64,000 nucleotides of DNA from Streptomyces sp. NBC_01465 (GCF_036227325.1 NZ_CP109467.1:806001-870000), one strand, 5' to 3'; numbered from the stretch's first letter, positions 1 to 8,853 are shown. Notes: a model not told the origin generated them from the sequence alone. Made by a program: numbers and translations.

Positions 1-106
1 GCGGTTCATGACCGCGTGCGGTGAGGTGTGCGGCGGTCTGCAGGGCGCAGTGGGCCACACCGTTGACGTCGGGCGGGAAGGATTCGGTGACGATGACAAC
101 TCGCAT
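1..106 (-). CDS. Glycosyltransferase family 4 protein, N-terminal fragment (cut by window edge)
   Basis: Reading leftwards from an ATG at 104-106, the first 35 residues begin MRVVIVTESFPPDVNGVAHC and continue to ...HLTARGHEP, where the window ends. This is the characteristic N-terminal beta-strand and donor-site loop (ESFPPxxNGV) of GT-B glycosyltransferases of family 4, which transfer a sugar from a nucleotide donor to a lipid or glycan acceptor at the membrane. The acceptor cannot be judged from this fragment. The gene is transcribed in the same direction as the HEAT-repeat gene to its right, 100 bases away. The family call is fairly firm because the motif is distinctive; the rest lies outside the window. 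Confidence 0.8.
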   Translation of the reverse strand, partial: MRVVIVTESFPPDVNGVAHCALQTAAHLTARGHEP

Positions 107-206
107 GTCGCTGTTGTCGCCGCGCCCGGGGTGGCTGGGCCAACGTGGATCTTTCCACGCGCCGAACGTCCCATGAGCTTTTGCGCTCGTTCCCGGTCAA
201 CTCTGT

Positions 207-1625
207 TCAGATAGCGCTGCCTTCAGGAGAAATCCGGCTGCGTACAGCCGTCTGCACTTCGGCTTCCTCGGCCGGATCGGCGGCGAGCCTCCGCAGCCGG
301 TCGACCACGCGCACATCACCGGTCTCGGCATGGTGCGCGGCCACTTCCCTGGTCGTCTCCTCGCAGTCCCACAGGCACTCGACGGCGAAGCCGGCGCCGA
401 AGGACGGGTCGGTGGAGGCGAGGGCCCGGGCCGCGTTGCCGCGCAGGTGCGAGGAGGCGGTCTCCCGGTACACATGGCGCAGTACGGGTGCGGCGCAGGC
501 GATACCGAGCCGTCCGGCGCCGTCGACGAGCGTCCACAGGAGCGGCGCGTCGGGCCCGTCGGCCCGTACGGTCTCCCGCAGCGCGCCGAGCACCAGCGGG
601 GCGTCCTGCGCCCCTCCTCTGCAGGCGAGCACACCCGCCGCCGAACCACCCAGCGCATCGGGCCGGTGGACCCAGCCGCGCGCCCGGTCCACGGCGTCCT
701 CGCCGCACATCCGCTCGAAGGCGCACACGGCCGCTTCGGCGACGGTACGGCTCCCGGTATTGACGGCGTTCTCGATCAGATCGAGGACGACGGGGTCCCG
801 TGACTCGGCGAGATAGTGCAGCGCGGCCCCGCGCGCCCCGTCCGTGCCGCCGCGTGCGGCCTCGACGATCGCGTCCCGGTCGTCGGGCCCGGCAACGGCG
901 GTCAGGCACCGTGCCGCGGGCAGATGCAGCTCCGCGCCGCGGTCGAGCCCCTGCTGGGCCCAGTCGAACACGGCCTGGACGCTCCAGCCGGGCCGCGGCC
1001 CGGTCGGTCGCATCTGCCGCTGCCATCGGTCGAAGGAGCCCTGCTCCTGCGCCGCCCGCACCCGTTCCCCCACGCTCTCGCGCGGATCCTGCGCCCACAG
1101 CCGCCAGGGCCGGGGCTCGAAGGAGTCCCGTACGGCGGAGGCCAGCTCGGCCTCGCCCTCGGGGGTACGGGGGAATCTGCCCAGCACGGGCACGGCGAGG
1201 GCGCGCAGCCCCGCGTCGTCGTCGCGCAGGGCCAGCTCGTCGAGGGCCCAGGCCCAGTTGGAGCCGGTCTCCGCGTAGCGCCGCAACAGCCCCAGGGCGT
1301 CGTTCCTGCCGTACGAGGCGAGGTGCCCGAGGACGGCGAGCGCGAGCCCGGTCCTGGTGTCCTCGCCGTCGAGGAGGTCGTCGGCGCCGAAGAGGTGCTG
1401 TTGGATCTCTTCGAGCCCGCCGTCGAGGTCCAGATACAGACGGGCGTAGTACAGGGATCGGTTCTCGACCTGCCAGTCGTGGCGGGGATCGCTCACGACA
1501 CAGTGGTTCAGAGCCGCCAGCGCTTCCGCGCGGGGAGCTGCGAGCGCGTGCAGCGTGCCGTCGCCGCGGCCCCTCTGGAGGAGACCGAGCAACGTGCCGC
1601 TCGGCGCTATGACTGGATCAAACAT
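207..1625 (-). CDS. HEAT-repeat domain protein
   Basis: This encodes 472 residues, mostly paired alpha helices in the HEAT/armadillo style. Recurrent units such as 'ALAVLGHLASYGRNDALGLL', 'ALHYLAESRDPVVLDLIENA' and 'AARALASTDPSFG' have the A/L-rich helix-turn-helix spacing of about 30-40 residues. No signal peptide or membrane segment is visible, so it is probably a cytoplasmic scaffold or interaction protein. Similar proteins starting MFDPVIAPSGTLLGLLQRG are common in Streptomyces and have no established function. The ATG at 1623-1625 gives that conserved N-terminus. About 200 bases without a gene separate it from the ankyrin gene. I recognise the fold only, not the role. Confidence 0.85.
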   Translation of the reverse strand: MFDPVIAPSGTLLGLLQRGRGDGTLHALAAPRAEALAALNHCVVSDPRHDWQVENRSLYYARLYLDLDGGLEEIQQHLFGADDLLDGEDTRTGLALAVLGHLASYGRNDALGLLRRYAETGSNWAWALDELALRDDDAGLRALAVPVLGRFPRTPEGEAELASAVRDSFEPRPWRLWAQDPRESVGERVRAAQEQGSFDRWQRQMRPTGPRPGWSVQAVFDWAQQGLDRGAELHLPAARCLTAVAGPDDRDAIVEAARGGTDGARGAALHYLAESRDPVVLDLIENAVNTGSRTVAEAAVCAFERMCGEDAVDRARGWVHRPDALGGSAAGVLACRGGAQDAPLVLGALRETVRADGPDAPLLWTLVDGAGRLGIACAAPVLRHVYRETASSHLRGNAARALASTDPSFGAGFAVECLWDCEETTREVAAHHAETGDVRVVDRLRRLAADPAEEAEVQTAVRSRISPEGSAI

Positions 1626-1825
1626 GGAAGAAGCCTCACATCAAGCTGTCGACGCAACCGGAAATCGTGGATTACCTGGCCGCGCGACAACATGCTCGGC
1701 TGCCCGCCGTCTCTTGCTTGGTGTAGACCATCTTCCTGCCTCTCGTCGGTGGCCCGAATCGGACCCGCGTCGTCATGATGACCCAGCCGTATTGACCGCC
1801 GCGACCACATTTACGACGCGCAGTC

Positions 1826-2218
1826 TCAGGAGGTGCCGAACAGCTCCACCAGCTCCGCCTTCCCGAACATCCGCGCGGTATCCAGCGCGGACGGAGTTCC
1901 GGCCGCCGGATCGGCGCCCCCGGCGAGCAGGGCACGGATCACCGCGTCCTCGCCCTTGAAGACGGCCCCGGCGAGCGGGGTCTGTCCGCGGTCGTTCGCC
2001 CGGTCCGCGTCCGCGCCACGCGCGAGCAGCGCCTCCACCGCGGCGGCATGGCCGTGGTACGCGGCGAGCATCACGAGCGAGTCCCCGCTGTCGTTGCTGA
2101 GGTTCGCCGGGACGCCCGCGTCGAGATACGCCGCGAGCTGCTCGGTCTCACCGCGGCGCGCGAGGTCGAAGACCTTCGTCGCCAGCTCGATGACCTCGGG
2201 ATCCGGAGCCTCGCTCAT
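1826..2218 (-). CDS. Ankyrin-repeat protein
   Basis: This is a 130-residue protein with three ankyrin units: around residues 40-68 (DSLVMLAAYHGHAAAVEALL), 72-101 (GQTPLAGAVFKGEDAVIRAL) and a shorter C-terminal unit (ALDTARMFGKAELVELF). Each shows the TPLxxAxxxGxxxxVxxLL pattern. It has no export signal. I chose the ATG at 2216-2218 (MSEAPDPEV) rather than the in-frame start nine codons upstream because a GAGAGG-like ribosome site lies about 12 bases before it. Ankyrin repeats mediate protein-protein contacts; the partner is unknown. Small single-domain ankyrin proteins of this size are common in Streptomyces. Confidence 0.85.
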   Translation of the reverse strand: MSEAPDPEVIELATKVFDLARRGETEQLAAYLDAGVPANLSNDSGDSLVMLAAYHGHAAAVEALLARGADADRANDRGQTPLAGAVFKGEDAVIRALLAGGADPAAGTPSALDTARMFGKAELVELFGTS

Positions 2219-2503
2219 CGGACGGACCGCCTCTCTGCCGGGCACGGCATCACAGCCGTACGAGTGAATCGTCAGGGTACTGCCCGCCGCACGACATGAC
2301 CCGACCCACCAGTGGCAAAGATCACCGCGACCGTGATCACCGCCGCGACCGGAAGCACATCACGCGCCCGAGTGGCGGACCGATGTACTCCAGTCCAGTG
2401 AAATTCTCCAAAAACCACCCATTTGCACCTTTTATCGCATAGATACTTTCTGTGAGCCTGGAAGAACTCATGGTGACTGTCCCCACAACCAGGAGAACCC
2501 CTC

Positions 2504-2698
2504 ATGATCCTGTCGATCTCAGGCGTGGTGCTGCTCGGAATCATCGTCTTCCTCTTTTTCAGGAAGGACGGACTCAAGGCGTCACACGCGCTCGTCTGCG
2601 CCCTCTTCGGCTTCTATCTCGCGGGCACCGCCATCGCCCCGAGCATCAAGGCCGGAGGCGCCAGCCTCGCCAGCCTCTTGGGCGGGATCAAGTTCTGA
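2504..2698 (+). CDS. Small two-helix membrane protein
   Basis: This encodes 64 residues. Residues 2-20 (ILSISGVVLLGIIVFLFF) form a clear transmembrane helix, followed by the charged RKDGLK and a second moderately hydrophobic stretch (HALVCALFGFYLAGTAIA). The C-terminus is rich in small residues (AGGASLASLLGGIKF). The gene ends 37 bases before the ATP-binding protein at 2736 and is co-oriented with it, so the two probably form a transcription unit. I have seen this pair repeatedly in Streptomyces but know no assigned function. The 285 bases upstream (2219-2503) carry no gene; they are relatively A+T-rich around 2395-2455, where a promoter is likely. Confidence 0.75.
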   Translation: MILSISGVVLLGIIVFLFFRKDGLKASHALVCALFGFYLAGTAIAPSIKAGGASLASLLGGIKF

Positions 2699-2735
2699 CC
2701 TCTCCCCACCGACCCCATCACCCCTGGAGACAGAC

Positions 2736-4286
2736 GTGGCCCGGCGACCACTCCCCCGCATTCTGAGCAGCAGCAGCGCCTCGATCACCCGCAGCCGCGA
2801 GATTGCGCGAACGGCCGCCGACAGCGCCACCGACGTCCTCCATCCGCTGATCACGATCAGCCGTGGTCTGCGGAAGCTCGCAGCCGGCGGGCGGCAGAAA
2901 TGGGCGTCCCTGCCCAAGGAGCGGCGCGGTCCCGCGCTGTTCCTGGCTGCCGCCTGCGTCCTGGTGGTCGCGCTCATCCCGTACGGGCCGCTCCTGGCCC
3001 TCATCGCTGTGATGGCCGCGGCCGCCTGGAAGGGCCGCGAGCGCGTCCCGGTGCAGACCGGTCCCGACGAGGCGGAGACCGGCCGTCTGCAGTCCCTCTA
3101 CGAGGCCCTGGTGCCGTACTTCTCGGTGCCGGAGGACCCGGCTCCGCTCTTCGCCCACGGCGGCGAGTGGGACAAGGCCTTCAGCGACTACGCGTTCGAC
3201 GAGGACGGGCGGATCAGCACGCTGCACGTGAAGTACCCCGCGTACTTCACCGACGGCGAGGCCGACTCCCGCGCCCGGATCGAGCAGCTGCTGCACGCCA
3301 AGTCCGGCCGCGGCCGCGAGTACCACTTCGCCTGGGACGAGGAGGGCAACCAGCTCGTCATGAGCGTGCTGCCCGCCCTGTCCACCTCCATCGCCGCCCA
3401 GCCCTTCGTCACCACCCCCGGTGAGACGGTTCTCGGGTTCACCGACGCGGGTGCGGTGCAGCGCACCATGCCGGTGACGGACGGCGAGGAGACCTTCGAC
3501 GCCCCTCCGGTCGTCTGGCGTACGGGAGCGCGCTCCACGGAGCCGCATCTCCTCGTCGTCGGCGAGCCCGGCAGCGGCACCACCAGCCTGCTGCGGTCGA
3601 TCGCCCTGCAGACGCTCCGGTACGGCGACGTACTGATCGTCGAGGGCAGCGGAACGGGCGAGTACGCCTGCCTCACCGGGCGCAGCGGCGTCCTGGCCGT
3701 CGAATGCGGCCTCGCCGGCGCCCTGGCCACCCTGGAGTGGGCCGCGCACGAGACCGAGCGCCGGCTGATCTCGGCCAACCGGGCCAGGCAGGCGGGCCAT
3801 CCCGCCCCCGAGGACACCAGGCGCCCGCTCTGGATCCTGCTGGACCGGCCGAGCATCTTCGGCCATCTCGCCGCCGCCGACGGGCGCACCGATCCCCAGC
3901 AGCTGCTGCAGGTCCCGCTGCGGCACGGCAGGGCGGCCAACGTCACGGTGGTGGTGGCCGAGCAGTTCGACACCCTGGACACGCTCAGCGATCCCGTACG
4001 CCAGCACACCCGCGCCCGGGTCGTGCTCGGTCCCGCCTCGCCCGAGCAGGTGGAGACGGTCCTCGGCGCACCGCCGCACACCACGCCCACCGCCGCCGTC
4101 CCGCCGGGCCGGGGCTATGCACGCCTGGGCACGGGCCCGGTGCTCCGGCTCCAGGTCCCGGCCACACCGGATCCGTACGACGACGCCACCAGCGAGGCGC
4201 ACCGCCAGGCCGTTCTCGACCTCCTCCCCCAGCGCCAGGCCCCTCTGGACTCCGCGCCCGTGGAAGCCGTACCGGCCGAGGGCTGA
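2736..4286 (+). CDS. FtsK/SpoIIIE-like membrane-anchored ATP-binding protein with altered Walker A
   Basis: This encodes 516 residues, starting at a GTG (2736) with a good GGAGA ribosome site 6 bases upstream. A hydrophobic stretch at about residues 67-97 should anchor it in the membrane. A central domain leads to a P-loop-like motif at residues 276-284 (GEPGSGTTS) and a Walker-B-like strand near 365 (LWILLD). The lysine expected in GxxxxGK[ST] is replaced by threonine (residue 282), so ATP hydrolysis may be weak or absent. Overall topology resembles FtsK/SpoIIIE/TraB DNA-pump relatives, but no DNA-binding gamma domain is evident. It is paired with the small membrane protein just upstream. 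The role is unknown; a chromosome- or secretion-related scaffold is only a guess. Confidence 0.75.
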   Translation: MARRPLPRILSSSSASITRSREIARTAADSATDVLHPLITISRGLRKLAAGGRQKWASLPKERRGPALFLAAACVLVVALIPYGPLLALIAVMAAAAWKGRERVPVQTGPDEAETGRLQSLYEALVPYFSVPEDPAPLFAHGGEWDKAFSDYAFDEDGRISTLHVKYPAYFTDGEADSRARIEQLLHAKSGRGREYHFAWDEEGNQLVMSVLPALSTSIAAQPFVTTPGETVLGFTDAGAVQRTMPVTDGEETFDAPPVVWRTGARSTEPHLLVVGEPGSGTTSLLRSIALQTLRYGDVLIVEGSGTGEYACLTGRSGVLAVECGLAGALATLEWAAHETERRLISANRARQAGHPAPEDTRRPLWILLDRPSIFGHLAAADGRTDPQQLLQVPLRHGRAANVTVVVAEQFDTLDTLSDPVRQHTRARVVLGPASPEQVETVLGAPPHTTPTAAVPPGRGYARLGTGPVLRLQVPATPDPYDDATSEAHRQAVLDLLPQRQAPLDSAPVEAVPAEG

Positions 4287-4287
4287 G

Positions 4288-5787
4288 TCAGGCGACGAAG
4301 GTCCGCGGGGAATCGGCACCGGTGCCCGCACCGGTCTCGACCAGCCTCGCGGCCGCCGCCAGCCGTACGGCCGCCTCGTCGGCCACCGGACCGCCGACCG
4401 TGAACGGCAGCCGTACGTATCCCTCGAAGGCCCCGTCGACACCGAAGCGGGGCCCCGAGGGGACCCGGACCCCCACCCGCTCGCCGACCTCGGCCAGCCG
4501 GGATCCGGAGAGCCCGCCGGTCCGCACCCAAAGGGTCAGCCCGCCGTGCGGGACGTCGAACTCCCAGCTGGGCAGCTCCCTGCGGACCGCGGTGACCAGC
4601 GCGTCGCGGTTCTCGCGCGCCTGGGCGCAGCGGATGGCGACGGCCTCCTCCCAGCCCCCGGTGCTCATCAGCCAGTTGATGGCGAGCTGTTCCAGTACGG
4701 GGGTGCCCAGGTCGGCGTAGGCCCGGGCCGCCACCAGGCTGCGGATCACGTCCGGTGCCGCCCGGACCCACCCGATGCGCATGCCCGCCCAGAAGGCCTT
4801 GCTCGCCGAGCCGACGGTCAGCACGGTGGAGCCCGCCGGGTCGAACGCGCAGACGGGGCGCGGCATGTCGGTGTCCGCGTCGAGGCGGAGTTCGGTCATG
4901 GTCTCGTCGGCGATGAGCACCGTGCCGGCCGACCTGGCGGCCTCGACCAGCTGGCGGCGCTGGTCCTCGTCGGCGAGCGCGCCGGTCGGGTTGTGGAAGT
5001 CGGCGACGACGTACGCGAGGCGCGGGGCGGCGTCGCGCAGCACCTGGCGCCAGCGCCCCAGGTCCCAGCCGCCGAGCCCCTCGGCCATGGCGACGGGCAC
5101 GAGCCGCGCTCCGGCCTCGCGCATGAGCTGCAGGATGTTGGCGTAACTCGGCGACTCGACGGCGATCCGCTCGCCGCGTCCCGCGAAGAGATGACAGATC
5201 GCGTCGATGGCGCCCATGGCGCCGGTGGTGACCATGATCTGCTCGGGCATGGTCGGAATGCCGCGCGCGGTGTAGCGGTCGGCGAGCATCTGGCGCAGCG
5301 CGGGCAGCCCGGCCGGGTAGTCGCCGTGCGTGTGCGCGTACGGAGGGAGGTCCTCCAGCGCGCCCTGCACGGCCTTGGTGAGCCAGGGTTCGGGCGCGGT
5401 CAGTGCCGCGCAGCCCAGGTCGATCATCGAGCCGAGCGCCTCGGGGGGCAGTGGTTCCAGGCCGCGGGCGGGGAGCGGATTCCCCGCGGGGACGGCCGTC
5501 CAGCTGCCGGCGCCCCGGCGCGACTCCAGGAAGCCCTCCGCGCGCAGCGCCTCGTAGGCGGCGGCGACGGTCGTACGGCTGACGGCGAGCGCGAGGGCCA
5601 GTTCGCGCTCGGCGGGGAGCCGGGCCGCGACGGGGACGCGGCCCTCCAGGACCAGGAGCCGGACGCCGTCCGCGAGCGCCCGGTAGGCCGGGGGCTTACG
5701 GGTTCCGGGTCCGGCGGGGCGGGTCTGCTGGGCGTTGAGCTGGCGGGCCAGCTGAGCCGGTCCGACCGCCGAAGTCCACTGAGCCAT
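4288..5787 (-). CDS. MocR-type GntR regulator with PLP aminotransferase-like domain
   Basis: This encodes 499 residues. An N-terminal winged helix (about residues 20-95; LPAERELALALAVSRTTVAAAYEALRAEGFLE is the GntR signature region) is followed by a fold-type-I aminotransferase domain with the PLP lysine in GSASKAFWAGMRIGW and the substrate-site FHNPTG. Such MocR/PdxR proteins usually sense PLP or an amino compound and control an adjacent gene. The adjacent divergent gene encodes a YczE-family membrane protein, a partnership seen repeatedly in actinobacteria and firmicutes. The ATG at 5785-5787 (MAQWTSAVG) is preceded by GGTGGA at suitable spacing. Its 3' end lies one base from the stop of the convergent FtsK-like gene. 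Self-regulation through the 102-base divergent spacer is likely. Confidence 0.9.
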   Translation of the reverse strand: MAQWTSAVGPAQLARQLNAQQTRPAGPGTRKPPAYRALADGVRLLVLEGRVPVAARLPAERELALALAVSRTTVAAAYEALRAEGFLESRRGAGSWTAVPAGNPLPARGLEPLPPEALGSMIDLGCAALTAPEPWLTKAVQGALEDLPPYAHTHGDYPAGLPALRQMLADRYTARGIPTMPEQIMVTTGAMGAIDAICHLFAGRGERIAVESPSYANILQLMREAGARLVPVAMAEGLGGWDLGRWRQVLRDAAPRLAYVVADFHNPTGALADEDQRRQLVEAARSAGTVLIADETMTELRLDADTDMPRPVCAFDPAGSTVLTVGSASKAFWAGMRIGWVRAAPDVIRSLVAARAYADLGTPVLEQLAINWLMSTGGWEEAVAIRCAQARENRDALVTAVRRELPSWEFDVPHGGLTLWVRTGGLSGSRLAEVGERVGVRVPSGPRFGVDGAFEGYVRLPFTVGGPVADEAAVRLAAAARLVETGAGTGADSPRTFVA

Positions 5788-5852
5788 GGATTTCAGTCCA
5801 CCTTCCCCGAATTGGCCATGGTTGGCATCTGTTTCGGAGCCACAGAGTGTCA

Positions 5853-5882
5853 TGTATCGGTCCACTACCACTACATCGGGGG
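5853..5882. promoter_or_regulatory. Candidate MocR operator in the MocR/YczE divergent spacer
   Basis: The 102-base spacer contains two abutting copies of CACTAC (5863-5868, 5869-5874) flanked by TGTATCGG on the left and ACATCGGGG on the right, ending directly before the GTG of the YczE gene. MocR regulators typically bind short direct repeats in such spacers. The location just before a possibly leaderless start would fit both autoregulation and control of yczE. This is inferred from position and repetition only. Confidence 0.4.
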
Positions 5883-5889
5883 GTACATC

Positions 5890-6537
5890 GTGTCCAGGAA
5901 CCTCATCCGGCGCCTGCTGCAGCTCTACGTCGGCCTGGCCTTGTACGGGGCGAGCTCGGCGCTGCTGGTGGGCGGCGGGCTCGGTCTGGAGCCCTGGGGT
6001 GTGCTGCACCAGGGGCTGTCCGAGCTCACCGGGCTGACCATGGGCGAGATCGCGATCATCGTCGGCGCTGCGGTGCTGCTGCTCTGGATCCCGCTGCGGC
6101 AGCGCCCGGGACTCGGCACCATCTCCAATGTCTTTGTCATCGGCATCGCGATCGACGGCACCCTCGCCCTGCTCCCCGAGGTCCACGGCCTGTTCGCCCG
6201 GATCGCGCTGACGGTCGCCGGGATCGTGCTCAACGGGGTCGCCACCGGCCTCTACATCGCCGCCCGCTTCGGCCCCGGCCCCCGCGACGGTCTGATGACC
6301 GCACTGAACCGGATCACCGGGCGCTCGATCCGGCAGGTCCGTACCGCCCTCGAAGTGGCCGTGGTGGTGACGGGATTCCTCCTCGGCGGCACGCTGGGCG
6401 TGGGCACGGTCGCGTACGCCCTGGCGATCGGTCCGCTGGCCCAGTTCTTCCTGCGCGTCTTCGCCGTTCCGGCGGCGGACGACAGCAGTACGGTCGTCGC
6501 CTCCGGTACACCGGGGCGCGCGATACTGCGCGGGTGA
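5890..6537 (+). CDS. YczE/YitT-family integral membrane protein
   Basis: This encodes 215 residues (from GTG 5890) with about five transmembrane helices: LLQLYVGLALYGASSALLVG, IAIIVGAAVLLLWIPL, a segment near LALLPEVHG, IALTVAGIVLNGVATGLYIAA and VAVVVTGFLLGGTLGVGTVAYA. The FGPGPRDGLM motif is typical of the YczE/YyaS/YitT group, thought to be small transporters or channels. An ATG at 5818 would add 24 residues that do not fit the family, so GTG 5890 is preferred; it would make the transcript nearly leaderless if the promoter is the repeat-containing element just upstream. The stop overlaps the GTG of the next gene (GTGA at 6534-6537), suggesting translational coupling. Confidence 0.85.
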   Translation: MSRNLIRRLLQLYVGLALYGASSALLVGGGLGLEPWGVLHQGLSELTGLTMGEIAIIVGAAVLLLWIPLRQRPGLGTISNVFVIGIAIDGTLALLPEVHGLFARIALTVAGIVLNGVATGLYIAARFGPGPRDGLMTALNRITGRSIRQVRTALEVAVVVTGFLLGGTLGVGTVAYALAIGPLAQFFLRVFAVPAADDSSTVVASGTPGRAILRG

Positions 6538-7298
6538 CCCGAATACGCCACCCCTATCTCGATCACGCCCGGCCCATACCGTTCGCCCACCGCGGCGGGG
6601 CGGCGGACGGGCTGGAGAACACCGTGGCCGCCTTCAGGCGCGCCACCGATGCGGGGTTCCGCTACTTCGAGACCGATGTGCACACCACGGCGGACGGCCG
6701 GCTCGTCGCTTTTCACGACGCGACCCTGGACCGGGTGACGGACGCGCGCGGCCGGATCGCCGACCTTCCGTGGAGCGAGGTCCGGCGCGCCCGGGTGGCA
6801 GGCCGTGAGCCGCTCCCGCTCTTCGAGGAGCTCCTCGAAGAGTTCCCCGAAGCCCGCTGGAACGTGGACCTCAAGGCCGGACCCGCCCTCGTCCCGCTGA
6901 TCGACCTGATCCGCCGTACGGACGCCTGGGACCGGGTCTGCGTCGGCTCGTTCTCCGAGAGCCGGGTCTCCCGGGCGCAGCGCCTCGCGGGCCCGCGCCT
7001 CGCCACTTCGTACGGCATGAGCGGCATACTCGCGCTGCGCCTGCGCTCCTACGGTCTGCCCGCGCCCCTGCGCGGCAGCGCCGTCAGCGCCCAGGTGCCG
7101 GAATCGCACAACGGGATCAAGGTGGTCGACCGGCACTTCGTCCGGGCCGCGCACGCCCGTCAACTGCAGGTCCACGTCTGGACGGTCAACGATCCGGATC
7201 GGATGCACAGGCTTCTCGACCTGGGCGTGGATGGCATCATGACCGATCATCTCGAGACTTTGCGCACGGTGCTCACCGAGCGGGGAGCGTGGATCTGA
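6534..7298 (+). CDS. Glycerophosphodiester phosphodiesterase
   Basis: This 254-residue GDPD-family protein hydrolyses glycerophosphodiesters to glycerol-3-phosphate and an alcohol. The active-site signatures are visible in order: the HRGG with ENT near residues 17-30, ETDVHTTADG with a catalytic FHD shortly after, VDLK in the middle, and WTVND near the C-terminus. No signal peptide or membrane helix is present, so it should act in the cytoplasm. It starts at GTG 6534, overlapping the YczE stop by four bases, and is followed 16 bases later by an MFS gene, so the three genes probably share a transcript. Confidence 0.93.
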   Translation: MTRIRHPYLDHARPIPFAHRGGAADGLENTVAAFRRATDAGFRYFETDVHTTADGRLVAFHDATLDRVTDARGRIADLPWSEVRRARVAGREPLPLFEELLEEFPEARWNVDLKAGPALVPLIDLIRRTDAWDRVCVGSFSESRVSRAQRLAGPRLATSYGMSGILALRLRSYGLPAPLRGSAVSAQVPESHNGIKVVDRHFVRAAHARQLQVHVWTVNDPDRMHRLLDLGVDGIMTDHLETLRTVLTERGAWI

Positions 7299-7314
7299 CG
7301 ATCGGGGACGCCAG

Positions 7315-8685
7315 TTGAGCACGGAGACGGAAAAGACCGCGCGGGCGGCGGGCAGCACGGCGACCGGGAGTGCCGCCCGCAGACGCGAGCAACACGGCTG
7401 GTACTTCTACGACTTCGCCTGCTCCGTCTATTCGACGAGCGTCATCACCGTGTTCCTCGGCCCGTATCTGACCACGGTCGCCAAGGCCGCCGCGGACGCG
7501 CAGGGCTTCGTCCATCCGCTGGGCATCCCGGTGCGCGCGGGCTCGGTCTTCGCGTACGCCGTCTCGGTGTCGGTCGTCGTCGCCGTCCTGGTGATGCCGC
7601 TGGCCGGCGCCGCGGCGGACCGCAGCGGCCGGAAGAAGCCGCTGCTCGCCGTGGCCGCGTACACCGGTGCGGCCGCCACCATGGGCATGTTCTTCCTGGA
7701 CGGCGACCGCTATCTGCTGGGCGCGCTGCTGCTGATCGTCGCCAATGCCTCGCTCTCGGTCTCGATGGTGCTCTACAACGCCTATCTCCCCCAGATCGCG
7801 GAGCCCGAGGAGCGCGACGCGGTCTCCTCGCGCGGCTGGGCCTTCGGGTACACCTCGGGCGCGCTCGTCCTGGTCCTCAACCTGGTGCTGTACTCGGGCC
7901 ACGACAGCTTCGGCGTCTCCGAGGCCACGGCGGTGCGGATCTGTCTGGCCTCCGCCGGGGTCTGGTGGGGCGCCTTCACGCTCGTACCGCTGCGCAGGCT
8001 CCGCGACCGGAAGGTGAACCGGGCGGACGGCTCGGGTGCGGTCGGGGCCGGATGGCGGCAGCTCGTGTCGACGCTCAAGGACATGCGGCGTCATCCGCTG
8101 ACTCTCTCGTTCCTGCTCGCCTATCTGGTCTACAACGACGGTATCCAGACGGTGATTTCGCAGGCTTCGATCTTCGGCTCGGAGGAGCTGGGACTCGACC
8201 AGACGACGTTGATCACGGCCGTCCTGATCGTCCAGGTCCTGGCGGTGGCCGGGGCGCTGGGAATGGGCCGGATGGCTCGTACCTATGGGGCGAAGCACAC
8301 GATTCTCGGCTCCCTGGCCGTCTGGGCACTGATCCTGGCCGCGGGGTACTTCCTCCCCGCCGGTGAGCCCGTCTGGTTCTTCTTCCTCGCCGCCGCGATC
8401 GGGACGGTCCTGGGCGGCAGCCAGGCGCTCTCCCGGTCGCTCTTCTCCCATCTGGTGCCCGCCGGGAAGGAGGCCGAGTACTTCTCCGCGTACGAGATGA
8501 GCGACCGCGGCCTGAGCTGGCTCGGGCCTCTCGTGTTCGGCCTGGCGTACCAGCTGACGGGCAGCTACCGGGACGCGATCATCTCGCTCGTGGTCTTCTT
8601 CCTGCTGGGTTTCTTCCTGCTCGCGCGGGTGCCGGTGAGGCAGGCGGTAGCCGCTGCGGGAAACGCTGTACCGGACCGGATTTAG
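7315..8685 (+). CDS. MFS transporter, UMF1-like
   Basis: This encodes 456 residues and about 12 predicted transmembrane helices. The N-terminal WYFYDFACSVYSTSVITVFL matches the YDxAxSxY signature of the UMF1 branch of the major facilitator superfamily (Atg22-like), and DRSGRKKPLL is the loop 2-3 MFS motif. The substrate is not predictable; members are often annotated as vacuolar or amino-acid-related permeases. The best start is TTG at 7315 with GGGGA seven bases upstream. It follows the GDPD gene by 16 bases and is probably cotranscribed. The 261 bases to rbpA hold the rbpA promoter but no further gene. Confidence 0.88.
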   Translation: MSTETEKTARAAGSTATGSAARRREQHGWYFYDFACSVYSTSVITVFLGPYLTTVAKAAADAQGFVHPLGIPVRAGSVFAYAVSVSVVVAVLVMPLAGAAADRSGRKKPLLAVAAYTGAAATMGMFFLDGDRYLLGALLLIVANASLSVSMVLYNAYLPQIAEPEERDAVSSRGWAFGYTSGALVLVLNLVLYSGHDSFGVSEATAVRICLASAGVWWGAFTLVPLRRLRDRKVNRADGSGAVGAGWRQLVSTLKDMRRHPLTLSFLLAYLVYNDGIQTVISQASIFGSEELGLDQTTLITAVLIVQVLAVAGALGMGRMARTYGAKHTILGSLAVWALILAAGYFLPAGEPVWFFFLAAAIGTVLGGSQALSRSLFSHLVPAGKEAEYFSAYEMSDRGLSWLGPLVFGLAYQLTGSYRDAIISLVVFFLLGFFLLARVPVRQAVAAAGNAVPDRI

Positions 8686-8853
8686 ACCTTGAAGTAAAAG
8701 GCCGCTAGTGTACGCCTTTGGCCTGCCAGGCGGACCGTTACTGCGTGGTGATTACGTCAAGACGCAGGGTGACATCTTCGATCAGATGTGACAAAGCGGG
8801 CACTGGTGGGTACAACAAGGGGCGGCACGACGGGCGACGCATGACCGGCATCG

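Noticed and set aside
4117..5889. Very long plus-strand open frame leading into the YczE gene
   Set aside because: It lies antisense to the MocR gene, which has clear domains; the upstream part has the Gly/Arg/Ala-rich composition of a G+C-bias shadow. Only the segment from about 5890 is real.
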